Source: Tenacibaculum sp. MAR_2009_124
GTDB taxonomy: Bacteria > Bacteroidota > Bacteroidia > Flavobacteriales > Flavobacteriaceae
Direction: 5' to 3'
DNA length: 64,000 nucleotides
NCBI RefSeq assembly: GCF_900105455.1
Contig: NZ_FNSF01000001.1
Coordinates: 873,001-937,000, forward strand
Under the pieces are notes generated by a model, which was not told the origin of the DNA, ran no database searches, and saw only the letters and a program-made list of their open reading frames with translations. Numbering within the stretch: the first letter of the stretch is position 1; every line of letters begins with the position of its first letter. This document shows positions 42,866 through 49,783 of the stretch, piece after piece. Made by a program: the position numbers and the translations under genes.

Positions 42866-43061
42866 GTTTTACTGATTGTAATGTGATTTAGGAAACGTTG
42901 ACTAATTCTTATGATTAATATGGTATGTTTATAGATGTACCTTCACTAAAGCTTGAAGTAATAAAATGAATTATTTTTATTAAAACTATTGTATGCTTAT
43001 TCTTTTTTATTGGATTAAGATTATATTAACATATTGTGTTAGGAATATTGATTTTTATATC

Positions 43062-43069
43062 TAAATTTG
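43062..43069 (+). promoter_or_regulatory. -7 box of beta-barrel gene 2
   Basis: TAAATTTG, 23 bases before the ATG at 43093; consensus match. Confidence 0.5.
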
Positions 43070-43092
43070 TTGAAAATTAAATTTAAAAAATC

Positions 43093-43605
43093 ATGAAAAA
43101 ATTTTTAGTTGCAGCAATAATGTTATTTGGACTAGCTGTAAACGCACAAGAAGGAGAATTAAACGTTGGAGGTACTATTGGATTACCTGTAGGTGATGCA
43201 AGTGACGCTTTTGATGTTACTGGTTCAATTGAAGCAAACTACTTATTTAGTGTTTCTGAAAAGTTTAAGGTAGGACCTTCTGTTTCTTATGTACACTTTA
43301 ATGGTGAAGGAGCGGATGTTGCCTTTTTACCTTTAGCCGCAGCAGCACGTTACAGTGTTAGTGATAAGTTTATCGTTGGAGCGGATTTAGGTTATGGTAT
43401 TGGTGTTAGACCTGAAGGAAACGATGGAGGGTTTTATTACCGTCCAATGGTTGGGTATAAAGTAACCGATAAAATAACTCTACATGCTAATTATTCAGCT
43501 GTTAACGTGAGTCAATCTGTTGATTTAGGTGTTTTCGGGAGTGTTAGCGCTAGTGCTACCTATGGTACATTTGGTATTGGTGGAACATATTCGTTTTCAC
43601 TTTAA
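43093..43605 (+). CDS. Small outer-membrane beta-barrel protein 2
   Basis: A 170-residue protein: signal MKKFLVAAIMLFGLAVNAQ, then about eight predicted strands of an OmpW/OmpX-like barrel (GGTIGLPVGD, VGPSVSYVHF, VGADLGYGIG, ITLHANYSAV). It ends GGTYSFSL with Phe near the C-terminus. It has its own promoter and a terminator, so it is expressed separately from its paralogues. Confidence 0.82.
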   Translation: MKKFLVAAIMLFGLAVNAQEGELNVGGTIGLPVGDASDAFDVTGSIEANYLFSVSEKFKVGPSVSYVHFNGEGADVAFLPLAAAARYSVSDKFIVGADLGYGIGVRPEGNDGGFYYRPMVGYKVTDKITLHANYSAVNVSQSVDLGVFGSVSASATYGTFGIGGTYSFSL

Positions 43606-43630
43606 AAATAAGTAGAAAAAATAATGAAGA

Positions 43631-43657
43631 GCAGGACATTTTTGTCCTGCTTTTTTT
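43631..43657 (+). terminator. Terminator after beta-barrel gene 2
   Basis: 8-bp stem GCAGGACA/TGTCCTGC, TTTT loop, run of seven T. Confidence 0.9.
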
Positions 43658-43804
43658 ATTTTATAAATGTAAATCACTATCAATTAAATACATATCTTTT
43701 TATAGGGATTCGCAATTTTTTTAAGTTAAAAAAGACTTAAAAAACAGGTGGTTTTTTCTTGGTTTTTTAACATGTTAAAGTATTATAGATTTCTCAATTA
43801 AATA

Positions 43805-43812
43805 TACATTTG
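43805..43812 (+). promoter_or_regulatory. -7 box of beta-barrel gene 3
   Basis: TACATTTG followed by CGGCTC, 26 bases before the ATG at 43839. The same GCTCAAA stretch recurs in the leader of beta-barrel gene 1. Confidence 0.55.
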
Positions 43813-43838
43813 CGGCTCAAAAATGTAAATTAAATATT

Positions 43839-44348
43839 ATGAAAAAATTATTAGTAGCGGCTATGATGGTTTTCGGACTAGCTGCAAACGCGCAGGAAAC
43901 TACTTCAAGTCAAACTGCTCAGGGGAAATTCGTAATCGAAGCAAATACTGGTTCTGCTACAACAGGAAGTACTGCTTTTTCATTTAGTTCTCAGGATGGA
44001 TACACAGCATGGTCTATTGGTGCAGAGGGTGGTTACTTTGTAATTGATGATTTAGCTGTTAAAGCTGGTTTAGGATTTGCTTCTAATGATAATCCATTTG
44101 AAAGTGATCAATTTACTTATAAAATAGGTGCTGAGTACTATATTCTTGGAAACATTCCTGTAGGAGTTGATTTCACAGGAACTTCTGTTACGGGAGGAAG
44201 TGTTAACTGGATTGGATTACAAGGTGGTTATGCTTATTTCTTAGGTGAGAATGTTAGTATTAAGCCAGCTGTAAGATATAACATAGGATTAGAAGATGGT
44301 CAAAAAGGACAATTCCAAGGATTAATTGGATTCGCTTTATACTTCTAA
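43839..44348 (+). CDS. Small outer-membrane beta-barrel protein 3
   Basis: A 169-residue protein with signal MKKLLVAAMMVFGLAANAQ and a barrel-like mature part (WSIGAEGGYFVIDDLAVKAG, LGNIPVGVDFTG, WIGLQGGYAYFLGENVSIKP). The C-terminus is GFALYF with a terminal Phe. It resembles the outer-membrane beta-barrel domain (OMP_b-brl) family of Bacteroidetes. Third of the tandem set. Confidence 0.82.
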   Translation: MKKLLVAAMMVFGLAANAQETTSSQTAQGKFVIEANTGSATTGSTAFSFSSQDGYTAWSIGAEGGYFVIDDLAVKAGLGFASNDNPFESDQFTYKIGAEYYILGNIPVGVDFTGTSVTGGSVNWIGLQGGYAYFLGENVSIKPAVRYNIGLEDGQKGQFQGLIGFALYF

Positions 44349-44373
44349 GAAGGAAACACATTTTTTATATGAT

Positions 44374-44407
44374 AAAACGGGAGTTATTTTTTAATAATTC
44401 CCGTTTT
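44374..44407 (+). terminator. Terminator after beta-barrel gene 3
   Basis: Long stem AAAACGGGAGTTATT/AATAATTCCCGTTTT with one G-T pair, then T. Confidence 0.85.
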
Positions 44408-44437
44408 TAATTTTAACAATATTTAAAATAAATAGAG

Positions 44438-45058
44438 ATGAAAAAGTTATTATTTGCTGTATTTATGATTTTGGGATTGACTGTAAATGCACAGAATATT
44501 GAATTTGGAGCGAAAGCTGGATTAAGCTTGTCAAATTTAAGTGTTGAAAATTCTTTTGGTGCGCAATCTTTTGATTCATCAACAAATTTTCATTTTGGAG
44601 GTGTTGTAGAGTTTAAGTTATCAGAAAAATTCTCAATTCAACCTGAACTGTTATTTTCTCGACAAGGAAATGTTGTTATACTTAAGGGAGGTAATGGTAT
44701 TGCTATAACTGATTTTGAAGAAACAACACGTCTTGATTATTTAAACATTCCAGTAATGGTTAAGTATTATTTCATTAAAAACTTTAGTGTAGAAGTTGGT
44801 CCTCAAATAGGTGTTTTGTTATCAGCTAAATCGATTCTTGAAGACAAATCTGTTACGGGAAACGGAGATGAAAAAAACGATATCAAAGAATATATTGAAA
44901 GTTTAGACTATGGTGTTAATTTCGGAGTAGGTTATAAATTAGATAACGGAATAAACTTTGGTTTACGTTATAATTTAGGGTTATCCGATATTGTAATTAG
45001 TGAAAACAACACTTTGAAAAATAGAGCTTTTCAAATTTCGTTAGGATACAATTTCTAA
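44438..45058 (+). CDS. PorT-family outer-membrane beta-barrel protein 4
   Basis: A 206-residue protein: signal MKKLLFAVFMILGLTVNAQ, then the PorT/OMP_b-brl_2 pattern: IEFGAKAGLSLSNLS, FHFGGVVEFKLSEKFSIQPELLFSRQG, YLNIPVMVKYYFIKNFSVEVGPQIGVLLSAK, and a C-terminal ISLGYNF. It is the most recognisable family member of the four. The family includes PorT of the type IX secretion system, but most members are general barrels of unknown role. It is convergent with the response-regulator gene. Confidence 0.88.
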   Translation: MKKLLFAVFMILGLTVNAQNIEFGAKAGLSLSNLSVENSFGAQSFDSSTNFHFGGVVEFKLSEKFSIQPELLFSRQGNVVILKGGNGIAITDFEETTRLDYLNIPVMVKYYFIKNFSVEVGPQIGVLLSAKSILEDKSVTGNGDEKNDIKEYIESLDYGVNFGVGYKLDNGINFGLRYNLGLSDIVISENNTLKNRAFQISLGYNF

Positions 45059-45080
45059 AGGAAATAGAAACTATATAATT

Positions 45081-45115
45081 AACGGAAGCTATTTCACAAT
45101 AGCTCCCGTTTTTGT
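45081..45115. terminator. Terminator between the barrel and response-regulator genes
   Basis: Stem AACGGAAGCTAT/ATAGCTCCCGTT with one mismatch, T-rich on the plus side. It lies between convergent stops and may serve both directions. Confidence 0.7.
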
Positions 45116-45116
45116 T

Positions 45117-45800
45117 TTATAAGAATCCTTTATCTCTTGCAACTAAAATTAATTCACGATCGTCGTTACTATCTACTTCAAATATTTTAGCCAAGTGTCG
45201 CTTTCTTTTTTGAATTCCAGCAAAGGACAAGGGAATAACTTCAGGTAATTTTTTCATTCGGTTACCGATTGAAAGTTCATATAATATTTTTCTATCAATA
45301 TCATCTAAAATATATTCGTTAGATACTTGGGTGCGAATCATTTTCATAACCGTTTTACTGTAATAAGGAGGTGTTGTTAATACTTCTTCAATGGCAGTAA
45401 CAAGTTCTTTCGGAGTGATGTCGTTTTTTACCAAGAATCCATCTGGATTAATTCTTCTGATAATATTATGAACTCGGTAGTTATCGTTAAAGGTTGTAGA
45501 AACAATAATTTTTGATTCAGGTAAAACTTGATTAATTTTAAGTCCTAAATCTTCACCTGATAATATTTTTCCATCACTAGAAGGAGGGAGCCTCATGTCG
45601 AGAAAAATAATATCAATATTTTGTTTTGTTTCAGCATAATGATGAATGATTTGTTGAGCATCATCGCAGTTATGCTTTACATGAATGTCAAATGAATAGG
45701 GGTTGTTTTGACTTTCTAAAAATTTGAAGGCGCTTTTATAGGCTTCTGAGATTAACGGATGATCATCAATAATTAAAGCAGTTAATTGTCTATTGTCCAT
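45117..45800 (-). CDS. Response regulator (receiver plus C-terminal HTH-like domain)
   Basis: A 227-residue response regulator. The receiver domain has the acidic pair Asp12-Asp13, phospho-acceptor Asp68 in IIFLDMRLPP, the conserved Thr in IIVSTTF and Lys in FLVKND. The C-terminal ~65 residues (DIDRKILYELSIGNRMKKLP and on) look like a divergent LuxR/NarL HTH typical of flavobacterial regulators. It overlaps the histidine-kinase stop by 11 bases, so they form one two-component system. Target genes unknown; the adjacent barrel genes or the tiny lipoprotein are candidates (inference). Confidence 0.9.
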   Translation of the reverse strand: MDNRQLTALIIDDHPLISEAYKSAFKFLESQNNPYSFDIHVKHNCDDAQQIIHHYAETKQNIDIIFLDMRLPPSSDGKILSGEDLGLKINQVLPESKIIVSTTFNDNYRVHNIIRRINPDGFLVKNDITPKELVTAIEEVLTTPPYYSKTVMKMIRTQVSNEYILDDIDRKILYELSIGNRMKKLPEVIPLSFAGIQKRKRHLAKIFEVDSNDDRELILVARDKGFL

Positions 45801-47796
45801 CTTTTTTGATGCAGGGGGTGTTAATTTGTAGGGTGGTACCTACGTTAATTTCTGACTTTATTTTAATGCTTCCTTTTAATTTTTCAATTCTAGATTTTAT
45901 ATTTTTTATTCCAATTCCTCTTTTGCCTTTTTTAGTATCAAAACCAACTCCATCATCTTTAATTTTAAGAACAAGTTGGTCATTTTTGATTTCAAAATGC
46001 AGACTTACATGGGTAGCTTTTGCATGTTTAATTATATTCTGTAAAGCTTCTTGTATGATTCTGTATATATTAGCTTTGGTCACTTCATCTATTTGCTTCC
46101 ATGAAATAGCCTGAGAAAAATGAATACTGTGGGTAAATGTACCAATAATACTTTTATCTTCTAATAATTGTTTAATAATAGACGTAAAATTAATATCTGT
46201 ATTATTGAAATTGTCACTCAGTTTGTGAGAAACATCTCTAATTTCTTTCTCAATATCTTGCAATTCATCTAATAAACTTTGATGCTTTTCCAACGTTTCG
46301 TCATTGCCTTCTAAAGGTAAAAAACCTAAGCCAAAGCGGGTACCGAATAATTTCCCTAAAATACCATCATGTAACTCTTCTGAAATTCGATTACGTTCTT
46401 TAATACGCTCTTCTTCAACTCTGGCTTGTTGTTGTAAGGTCAATACATACACTTCTTCATTGGCTTTTTGGTGTTCAGCCTCAATACGAAGTTTTTCGTT
46501 GTTTACTTTTTGTACACGTAAAAAGTATAATAAACTCAAAATAAGTAAGCCACCAATACTAGAAACAAGTATCCAAATACGTTGCTGCGTTAAACGCTCG
46601 GTTTCTTCAATATATTCATCGGTTTCAAACTCAATACGAGTAAATTTATTACGCATACGACGCTCGGCACTTACCAAGCTGTCATTAAATTCAATATAGC
46701 GATCTAAATACTTTTTAGAGTTTTGCGGATCTAGGTTAGCTAGTTGTTTTAAAGTAGTGAGATAATCTACACCATTTTTAATTTCTTTGGCTAGAGAATT
46801 GGCTTCTTCAGCCAGTCGAAAGGCTTTTAAAGAGTCTTTTTTAAATAAATAGAAGTCTGAAAGATGTTTTTTACTGTATACAATGCCTGCTTTATTATTC
46901 AACGTTTCTCGAATTCTAAGTGCTTTTTCGAAATCTTTAAAAATCCCGATTGTATCCAGCATCTTAAGCTTACAGTATGCACGATTATGAATAATTCTAG
47001 CAAATTGATCTTTTCTTAAGTTTTTGTTTTTTAGTTCTTGGTTATAGAAAATAAGAGCTTTTTGAAATTCTTTTTTTTCAAAGTATGCATTTGCGATATT
47101 ATTGTAAATCTCAATGTAACTTTCTTTTTTGATATTTTTTGGAATATTTTGGTAATATTCTATTGCCTTATTGTAACAGACGATAGCTTTATCGTATTCC
47201 TTAATATCCCGTTGAAGGATCCCAAGATGATTATGTAACTTGTATAAGTTCAAATTGTCGTTAAGCTTTTTAAAAATTTTAGTAGCTCTGATATTTAAAA
47301 GCTCACTTCCGGCAAAATCTTTATAATAACCTTTAATTTGAGCCATACCGTAAAGCATTATGCCTGCATTTCGTGTTTTATTAATTTTTTCGAAATGTAT
47401 ATAAGCCTTATTGAAATGAATATAGGCTTCAAGAAAGTTGGATTGTTTTTTATAATAAGAAGAATAATTCCAATGTAAGTAACCATATAAATAATCACTT
47501 TGTAATTTATTGGTTAGAACTTCTGCTTTTTTATTTACCTCTAAGAATTGAATAGAATCTTTGAGTTGGTAATATCTATAGGCAATTTCGATAAGCCGAT
47601 CCGCTTTAATAGAGTCTTTTTTAATTGTGTTTAGGTATAAACATGCCTTATTAAGTTCATGTTTTCGAAAATCAATTTTTTTCTTAATGTCTTTAGCTTG
47701 CTCAATATGTTGGTTAACTTTTTGTAGAGGGGTTTGACAATATATTTGACAAATAAAAACACAAAACAAGTATAAAGTAAGAAGAAATCTATCCAT
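45790..47796 (-). CDS. TPR-containing sensor histidine kinase (NarX/HisKA_3 type)
   Basis: A 668-residue sensor kinase. The signal peptide (1-20) is followed by a periplasmic helical region with several TPR units (about 75-390, e.g. YNKAIEYYQ, IANAYFEKKEFQKALIFYNQ). One transmembrane helix lies near 405-427, then a coiled linker. The HisKA_3 dimerisation box RNRISEELHDGI has the phospho-accepting His476. The ATPase domain has IIQEALQNIIKHAKAT and DDGVGFD, with RGIGIKNIKSRI following. TPR-HKs of this type are frequent in Bacteroidetes and sense unknown envelope signals. Confidence 0.95.
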   Translation of the reverse strand: MDRFLLTLYLFCVFICQIYCQTPLQKVNQHIEQAKDIKKKIDFRKHELNKACLYLNTIKKDSIKADRLIEIAYRYYQLKDSIQFLEVNKKAEVLTNKLQSDYLYGYLHWNYSSYYKKQSNFLEAYIHFNKAYIHFEKINKTRNAGIMLYGMAQIKGYYKDFAGSELLNIRATKIFKKLNDNLNLYKLHNHLGILQRDIKEYDKAIVCYNKAIEYYQNIPKNIKKESYIEIYNNIANAYFEKKEFQKALIFYNQELKNKNLRKDQFARIIHNRAYCKLKMLDTIGIFKDFEKALRIRETLNNKAGIVYSKKHLSDFYLFKKDSLKAFRLAEEANSLAKEIKNGVDYLTTLKQLANLDPQNSKKYLDRYIEFNDSLVSAERRMRNKFTRIEFETDEYIEETERLTQQRIWILVSSIGGLLILSLLYFLRVQKVNNEKLRIEAEHQKANEEVYVLTLQQQARVEEERIKERNRISEELHDGILGKLFGTRFGLGFLPLEGNDETLEKHQSLLDELQDIEKEIRDVSHKLSDNFNNTDINFTSIIKQLLEDKSIIGTFTHSIHFSQAISWKQIDEVTKANIYRIIQEALQNIIKHAKATHVSLHFEIKNDQLVLKIKDDGVGFDTKKGKRGIGIKNIKSRIEKLKGSIKIKSEINVGTTLQINTPCIKKDGQ

Positions 47797-47810
47797 GATT
47801 TACAAATAAA

Positions 47811-47841
47811 AAAAAAGTCTTTGGATTGACCAAAGACTTTT
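47811..47841 (-). terminator. Terminator after the tiny Asp-Gly lipoprotein gene
   Basis: Stem AGTCTTTGG/CCAAAGACT (47816-47838) with a run of A on its left, i.e. a U tract on the minus strand. It separates the lipoprotein gene from the kinase operon. Confidence 0.85.
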
Positions 47842-47860
47842 AGTGAATCTATTGATGTTG

Positions 47861-48049
47861 TTAACCTCTATCTGTATCACCATCACCATCACCATCACCA
47901 GTATCCATTGGCATGGTATTTGGAAGTTTAGAGTTAACGTTCTCTTTTTTTAGTTTATCGTGTAATTTAAGATCTTCAGTAAGATCAGTACAAGAGGTTG
48001 TAAACACGATTAAAAATAACATAACAAAAATAGTTTTTAGAGTTTTCAT
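47861..48049 (-). CDS. Tiny lipoprotein with an Asp-Gly repeat tail
   Basis: A 62-residue protein: lipoprotein signal MKTLKTIFVMLFLIVFTTSC, a charged helical middle (DLTEDLKLHDKLKKENVN), then PNTMPMDTGDGDGDGDTDRG. The Asp-Gly tail is encoded by repeated six-base units. No family recognised. Such tails could bind calcium, or simply be a flexible surface tether. It lies just upstream of the TPR histidine kinase in the same direction but has its own terminator, so it is a separate transcript. It might be a signal for, or a target of, the kinase (inference). Confidence 0.75.
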   Translation of the reverse strand: MKTLKTIFVMLFLIVFTTSCTDLTEDLKLHDKLKKENVNSKLPNTMPMDTGDGDGDGDTDRG

Positions 48050-48159
48050 AACTTAATAATTTTAAATAGTTGACAATAGTTTTCCTGGCCGCGTATAAGC
48101 AGCATCAGAACATCGAATGATTTTCGATCAATTTTATTCGCCAAATTTGAATTAGCGAT

Positions 48160-48250
48160 ATAGGCATACACCCCATAGCAATGGGTGTGTTAGTAGAATT
48201 TTACGGGCAGGTTTCGCCCAACAACATTGAAGACAATTTTACTACTAAGG
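48160..48250. other. Structured non-coding segment (possible RNA)
   Basis: Nested inverted repeats: hairpin CCCAT-AGCA-ATGGG (48172-48185), hairpin GGGC/GCCC (48205-48219), and an outer stem TAGTAG (48191-48196) with CTACTA (48242-48247) enclosing the second hairpin. No open frame covers it. It could be part of a structured RNA or a remnant of a mobile repeat. Strand cannot be decided. Confidence 0.4.
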
Positions 48251-48363
48251 CCTATTGAGTTCAACAGACTTCAGGAAATTCTACATTGTCATAAATTTAG
48301 GAAGCGTTTGAAATTTTGGTTGAACGCTAGTTGATCTTAACCCTAAAATAGTGGGTTAATAGA

Positions 48364-48450
48364 TTACGGTGTACGTAATTTTAGTAAGCGTTCCTTATGG
48401 ATGAGTAAACGTCCTTTTTCATTTAGTAAGTGCAATTTTAAACTTTTCAT
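48364..48450 (-). CDS. Candidate small protein A (28 aa)
   Basis: Frame from the ATG at 48450 to TAA: opens MKSLKLHLLNEKGRLLIHKE and ends LLKLRTP; basic, Leu-rich, amphipathic. Downstream on the same strand lie two stem-loops (TTAACCC/GGGTTAA at 48337-48359 and AGCGTT/AACGCT at 48303-48328). No -7 box and no U-tract terminator were found. A frame of this length is expected by chance, so support is weak. Confidence 0.25.
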   Translation of the reverse strand: MKSLKLHLLNEKGRLLIHKERLLKLRTP

Positions 48451-48577
48451 AGTATTCTAATTTTTTCATATACTCTAATATACTGATAAATTACGATATT
48501 TACAAATTTTCCACCGATTTTAACATTTAAACTATATATTGTTGCTTGTTTAGCGCTAAAACCTGATTTTAATTCAA

Positions 48578-48606
48578 TAAAAAAGGCATCTTTATGAAGA
48601 TGCCTT
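48578..48606 (-). terminator. Minus-strand terminator with no annotated gene upstream
   Basis: Perfect 10-bp stem AAGGCATCTT/AAGATGCCTT, 4-base loop, and a U tract on the minus strand (A run at 48579-48584). It lies 28 bases after the stop of candidate small protein B and implies a real short transcript. Confidence 0.85.
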
Positions 48607-48633
48607 GGGAAATATCAATATACTATGAGCAGT

Positions 48634-48738
48634 TTACCGCCTCATACGTAATGGTTTCCAAAAAGCATCCTTTTTTAACGTGTTCTCCGAGATCATTGTT
48701 ATTACAAACTTACTTCCAAATTTTCCTCGTAAATGCAT
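48634..48738 (-). CDS. Candidate small protein B (34 aa)
   Basis: Frame from the ATG at 48738: begins MHLRGKFGSKFVITMISENT and ends KPLRMRR; very basic, with one Trp. It sits between a fair promoter (TTTG, 20 bases, CATCTTTG at 48815-48784) and a strong terminator (48578-48606), so a ~200-base transcript carrying it is well supported. Translation is not proven: the leader is A-rich without a Shine-Dalgarno sequence, as usual here. The transcript could instead be a regulatory RNA. Confidence 0.45.
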   Translation of the reverse strand: MHLRGKFGSKFVITMISENTLKKDAFWKPLRMRR

Positions 48739-48783
48739 GTTTTTAGTTTTTAATTATTATTTATTTGATTTTATTTGATGGGG

Positions 48784-48815
48784 CAAAGATGAATACTTTT
48801 TTTCAATCTACCAAA
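48784..48815 (-). promoter_or_regulatory. Promoter for candidate small transcript B
   Basis: Minus-strand TTTG (48815-48812), 20 bases, CATCTTTG (48791-48784), one base off TAnnTTTG, followed by CCCC. Confidence 0.5.
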
Positions 48816-48998
48816 TTTTAAATCGAGCTAAGTATTTGTTTTTCAATTGTTTGCGGTTGTTTTGAAGATAGCGGATACCTGTCCAGATTCTCTCTAGATA
48901 TTAGTTGAGTTGCAACTTGTTTGAAGTCAGTAGTTTATTTCTTAAACTCAATTATTTCGTATGTTTTTAAATTTTCATCATTTAATTAAAAAAATATC

Positions 48999-49031
48999 AA
49001 AAAAAAAGCGTCCAAATTATTATGGACGCTT
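48999..49031 (-). terminator. Second minus-strand terminator with no annotated gene upstream
   Basis: Stem AAGCGTCCA/TGGACGCTT with an 8-base loop and a U tract on the minus strand (A run 48999-49007). It lies 24 bases after the stop of candidate small protein C. Confidence 0.85.
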
Positions 49032-49055
49032 GTTGTATTTAAATTTTTAGTCTTT

Positions 49056-49175
49056 TCACCTATTATAATTATACACATTACGTCGCTTCTTATACTCCAG
49101 AACTCCTTCTAAAGTACAAAATGGCCAAATACTTCTTTGGTCATTATAAGTGATATGTGATTTCATTTTTGTCAT
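49056..49175 (-). CDS. Candidate small protein C (39 aa)
   Basis: Frame from the ATG at 49175 (alternative ATG 49166): opens MTKMKSHITYNDQRSIWPFC and ends with a basic, Tyr/Asn-rich tail (KKRRNVYNYNR). A near-consensus -7 box TATCTTCG (minus strand, 49190-49183) ends 7 bases before the ATG, and a strong terminator follows the stop. Upstream on this strand lies the three-palindrome array. A short transcript is likely; whether it is translated is open. Confidence 0.42.
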   Translation of the reverse strand: MTKMKSHITYNDQRSIWPFCTLEGVLEYKKRRNVYNYNR

Positions 49176-49257
49176 TATTTGGCGAAGATATTGTTTTTGT
49201 TAAATATAAACGAACATTTTTCTAAATATCGGTAAAAATTAACATTTTGGGGTAAAA

Positions 49258-49320
49258 AGTAAGTCATTGACTTACTAAAAGTAAGTCATTGACTTACTAA
49301 AAGTAAGTCATTGACTTACC
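49258..49320. repeat. Array of three 19-bp palindromes with 22-bp period
   Basis: AGTAAGTCATTGACTTACT occurs at 49258-49276 and 49280-49298, and with one final-base change at 49302-49320. Each copy is a perfect or near-perfect inverted repeat around a central T, separated by AAA, giving a 22-bp period or about two helical turns. All copies would face the same side of the DNA. It lies between the divergent candidate units C (minus) and D (plus), upstream of an exact -7 box at 49341. Best explained as a binding-site array for a dimeric regulator; protein unknown. Confidence 0.8.
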
Positions 49321-49340
49321 ACTTTTAAAAATAAGCCCAA

Positions 49341-49348
49341 TATCTTTG
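49341..49348 (+). promoter_or_regulatory. -7 box downstream of the palindrome array
   Basis: TATCTTTG is an exact TAnnTTTG match. There is no TTG at the normal -33 position; the third palindrome ends 20 bases upstream. An inverted repeat TGTAC-N7-GTACA (49352-49368) lies at the predicted transcript start. Confidence 0.55.
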
Positions 49349-49425
49349 CCCTGTACAAAAACGGTACATATAATATTGGCTAAACAATGAAAGTATAATA
49401 CAAGGAGCCGTCGGGGAAAATTATT

Positions 49426-49518
49426 ATGAAAAAGTGTTTTAAGAATCGGAAACGTCCTCATTGTTTATTATTTGTTGCGAGTTATTTTAACTGCAGTGTA
49501 TTACAAACGATTCTTTAA
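49426..49518 (+). CDS. Candidate small protein D (30 aa, three cysteines)
   Basis: Frame from the ATG at 49426: MKKCFKNRKRPHCLLFVASY, then FNCSVLQTIL. A basic start followed by a hydrophobic segment gives a signal- or membrane-peptide look. It is preceded by the -7 box at 49341 and followed after 36 bases by a terminator. AAGGAG at 49403-49408 is too far upstream (17 bases) to serve this ATG well. Chance frames of this size are common, so coding is uncertain; the transcript itself is better supported. Confidence 0.35.
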   Translation: MKKCFKNRKRPHCLLFVASYFNCSVLQTIL

Positions 49519-49553
49519 ACAAATTTTTATTGCCTATGAATGAAGGGGTAAAA

Positions 49554-49578
49554 AAAACGTCAACTCGACGTTTTTTTT
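49554..49578 (+). terminator. Terminator of candidate transcript D
   Basis: 8-bp stem AAAACGTC/GACGTTTT with loop AACTC and a T run. It lies about 200 bases upstream of the PhoX-like gene, ending a separate short transcript. Confidence 0.85.
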
Positions 49579-49783
49579 CTTTTATATGAATAGGTATTAG
49601 ATAACAAATAAAAAATATAACAATGATAGGAGTAGTATTCGAAACTTTATTTAGATTGGTTCTAGTTATTTATAATTTAATAAACTAGTTAACTTTTAAC
49701 TTAAGTGAATTTAATCTTCTCGTAAGACTAAGATAATTTCATTAGCGTTGATTTGCGTCGTAAAGAATAACAAAAACAACACA

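Noticed and set aside
49258..49320. Palindrome array considered as a CRISPR
   Set aside because: Spacers are only AAA and are identical, and no cas genes are present.
49623..49688. 21-residue hydrophobic frame (MIGVVFETLFRLVLVIYNLIN) upstream of the PhoX-like gene
   Set aside because: Short hydrophobic frames are common by chance in AT-rich DNA; no terminator or -7 box ties to it. It might be part of the PhoX leader but cannot be supported.
49748..49783. Twelve-codon N-terminal extension (TTG start) of the PhoX-like protein
   Set aside because: It would bury the lipoprotein signal; the ATG at 49784 is followed directly by a proper signal peptide.
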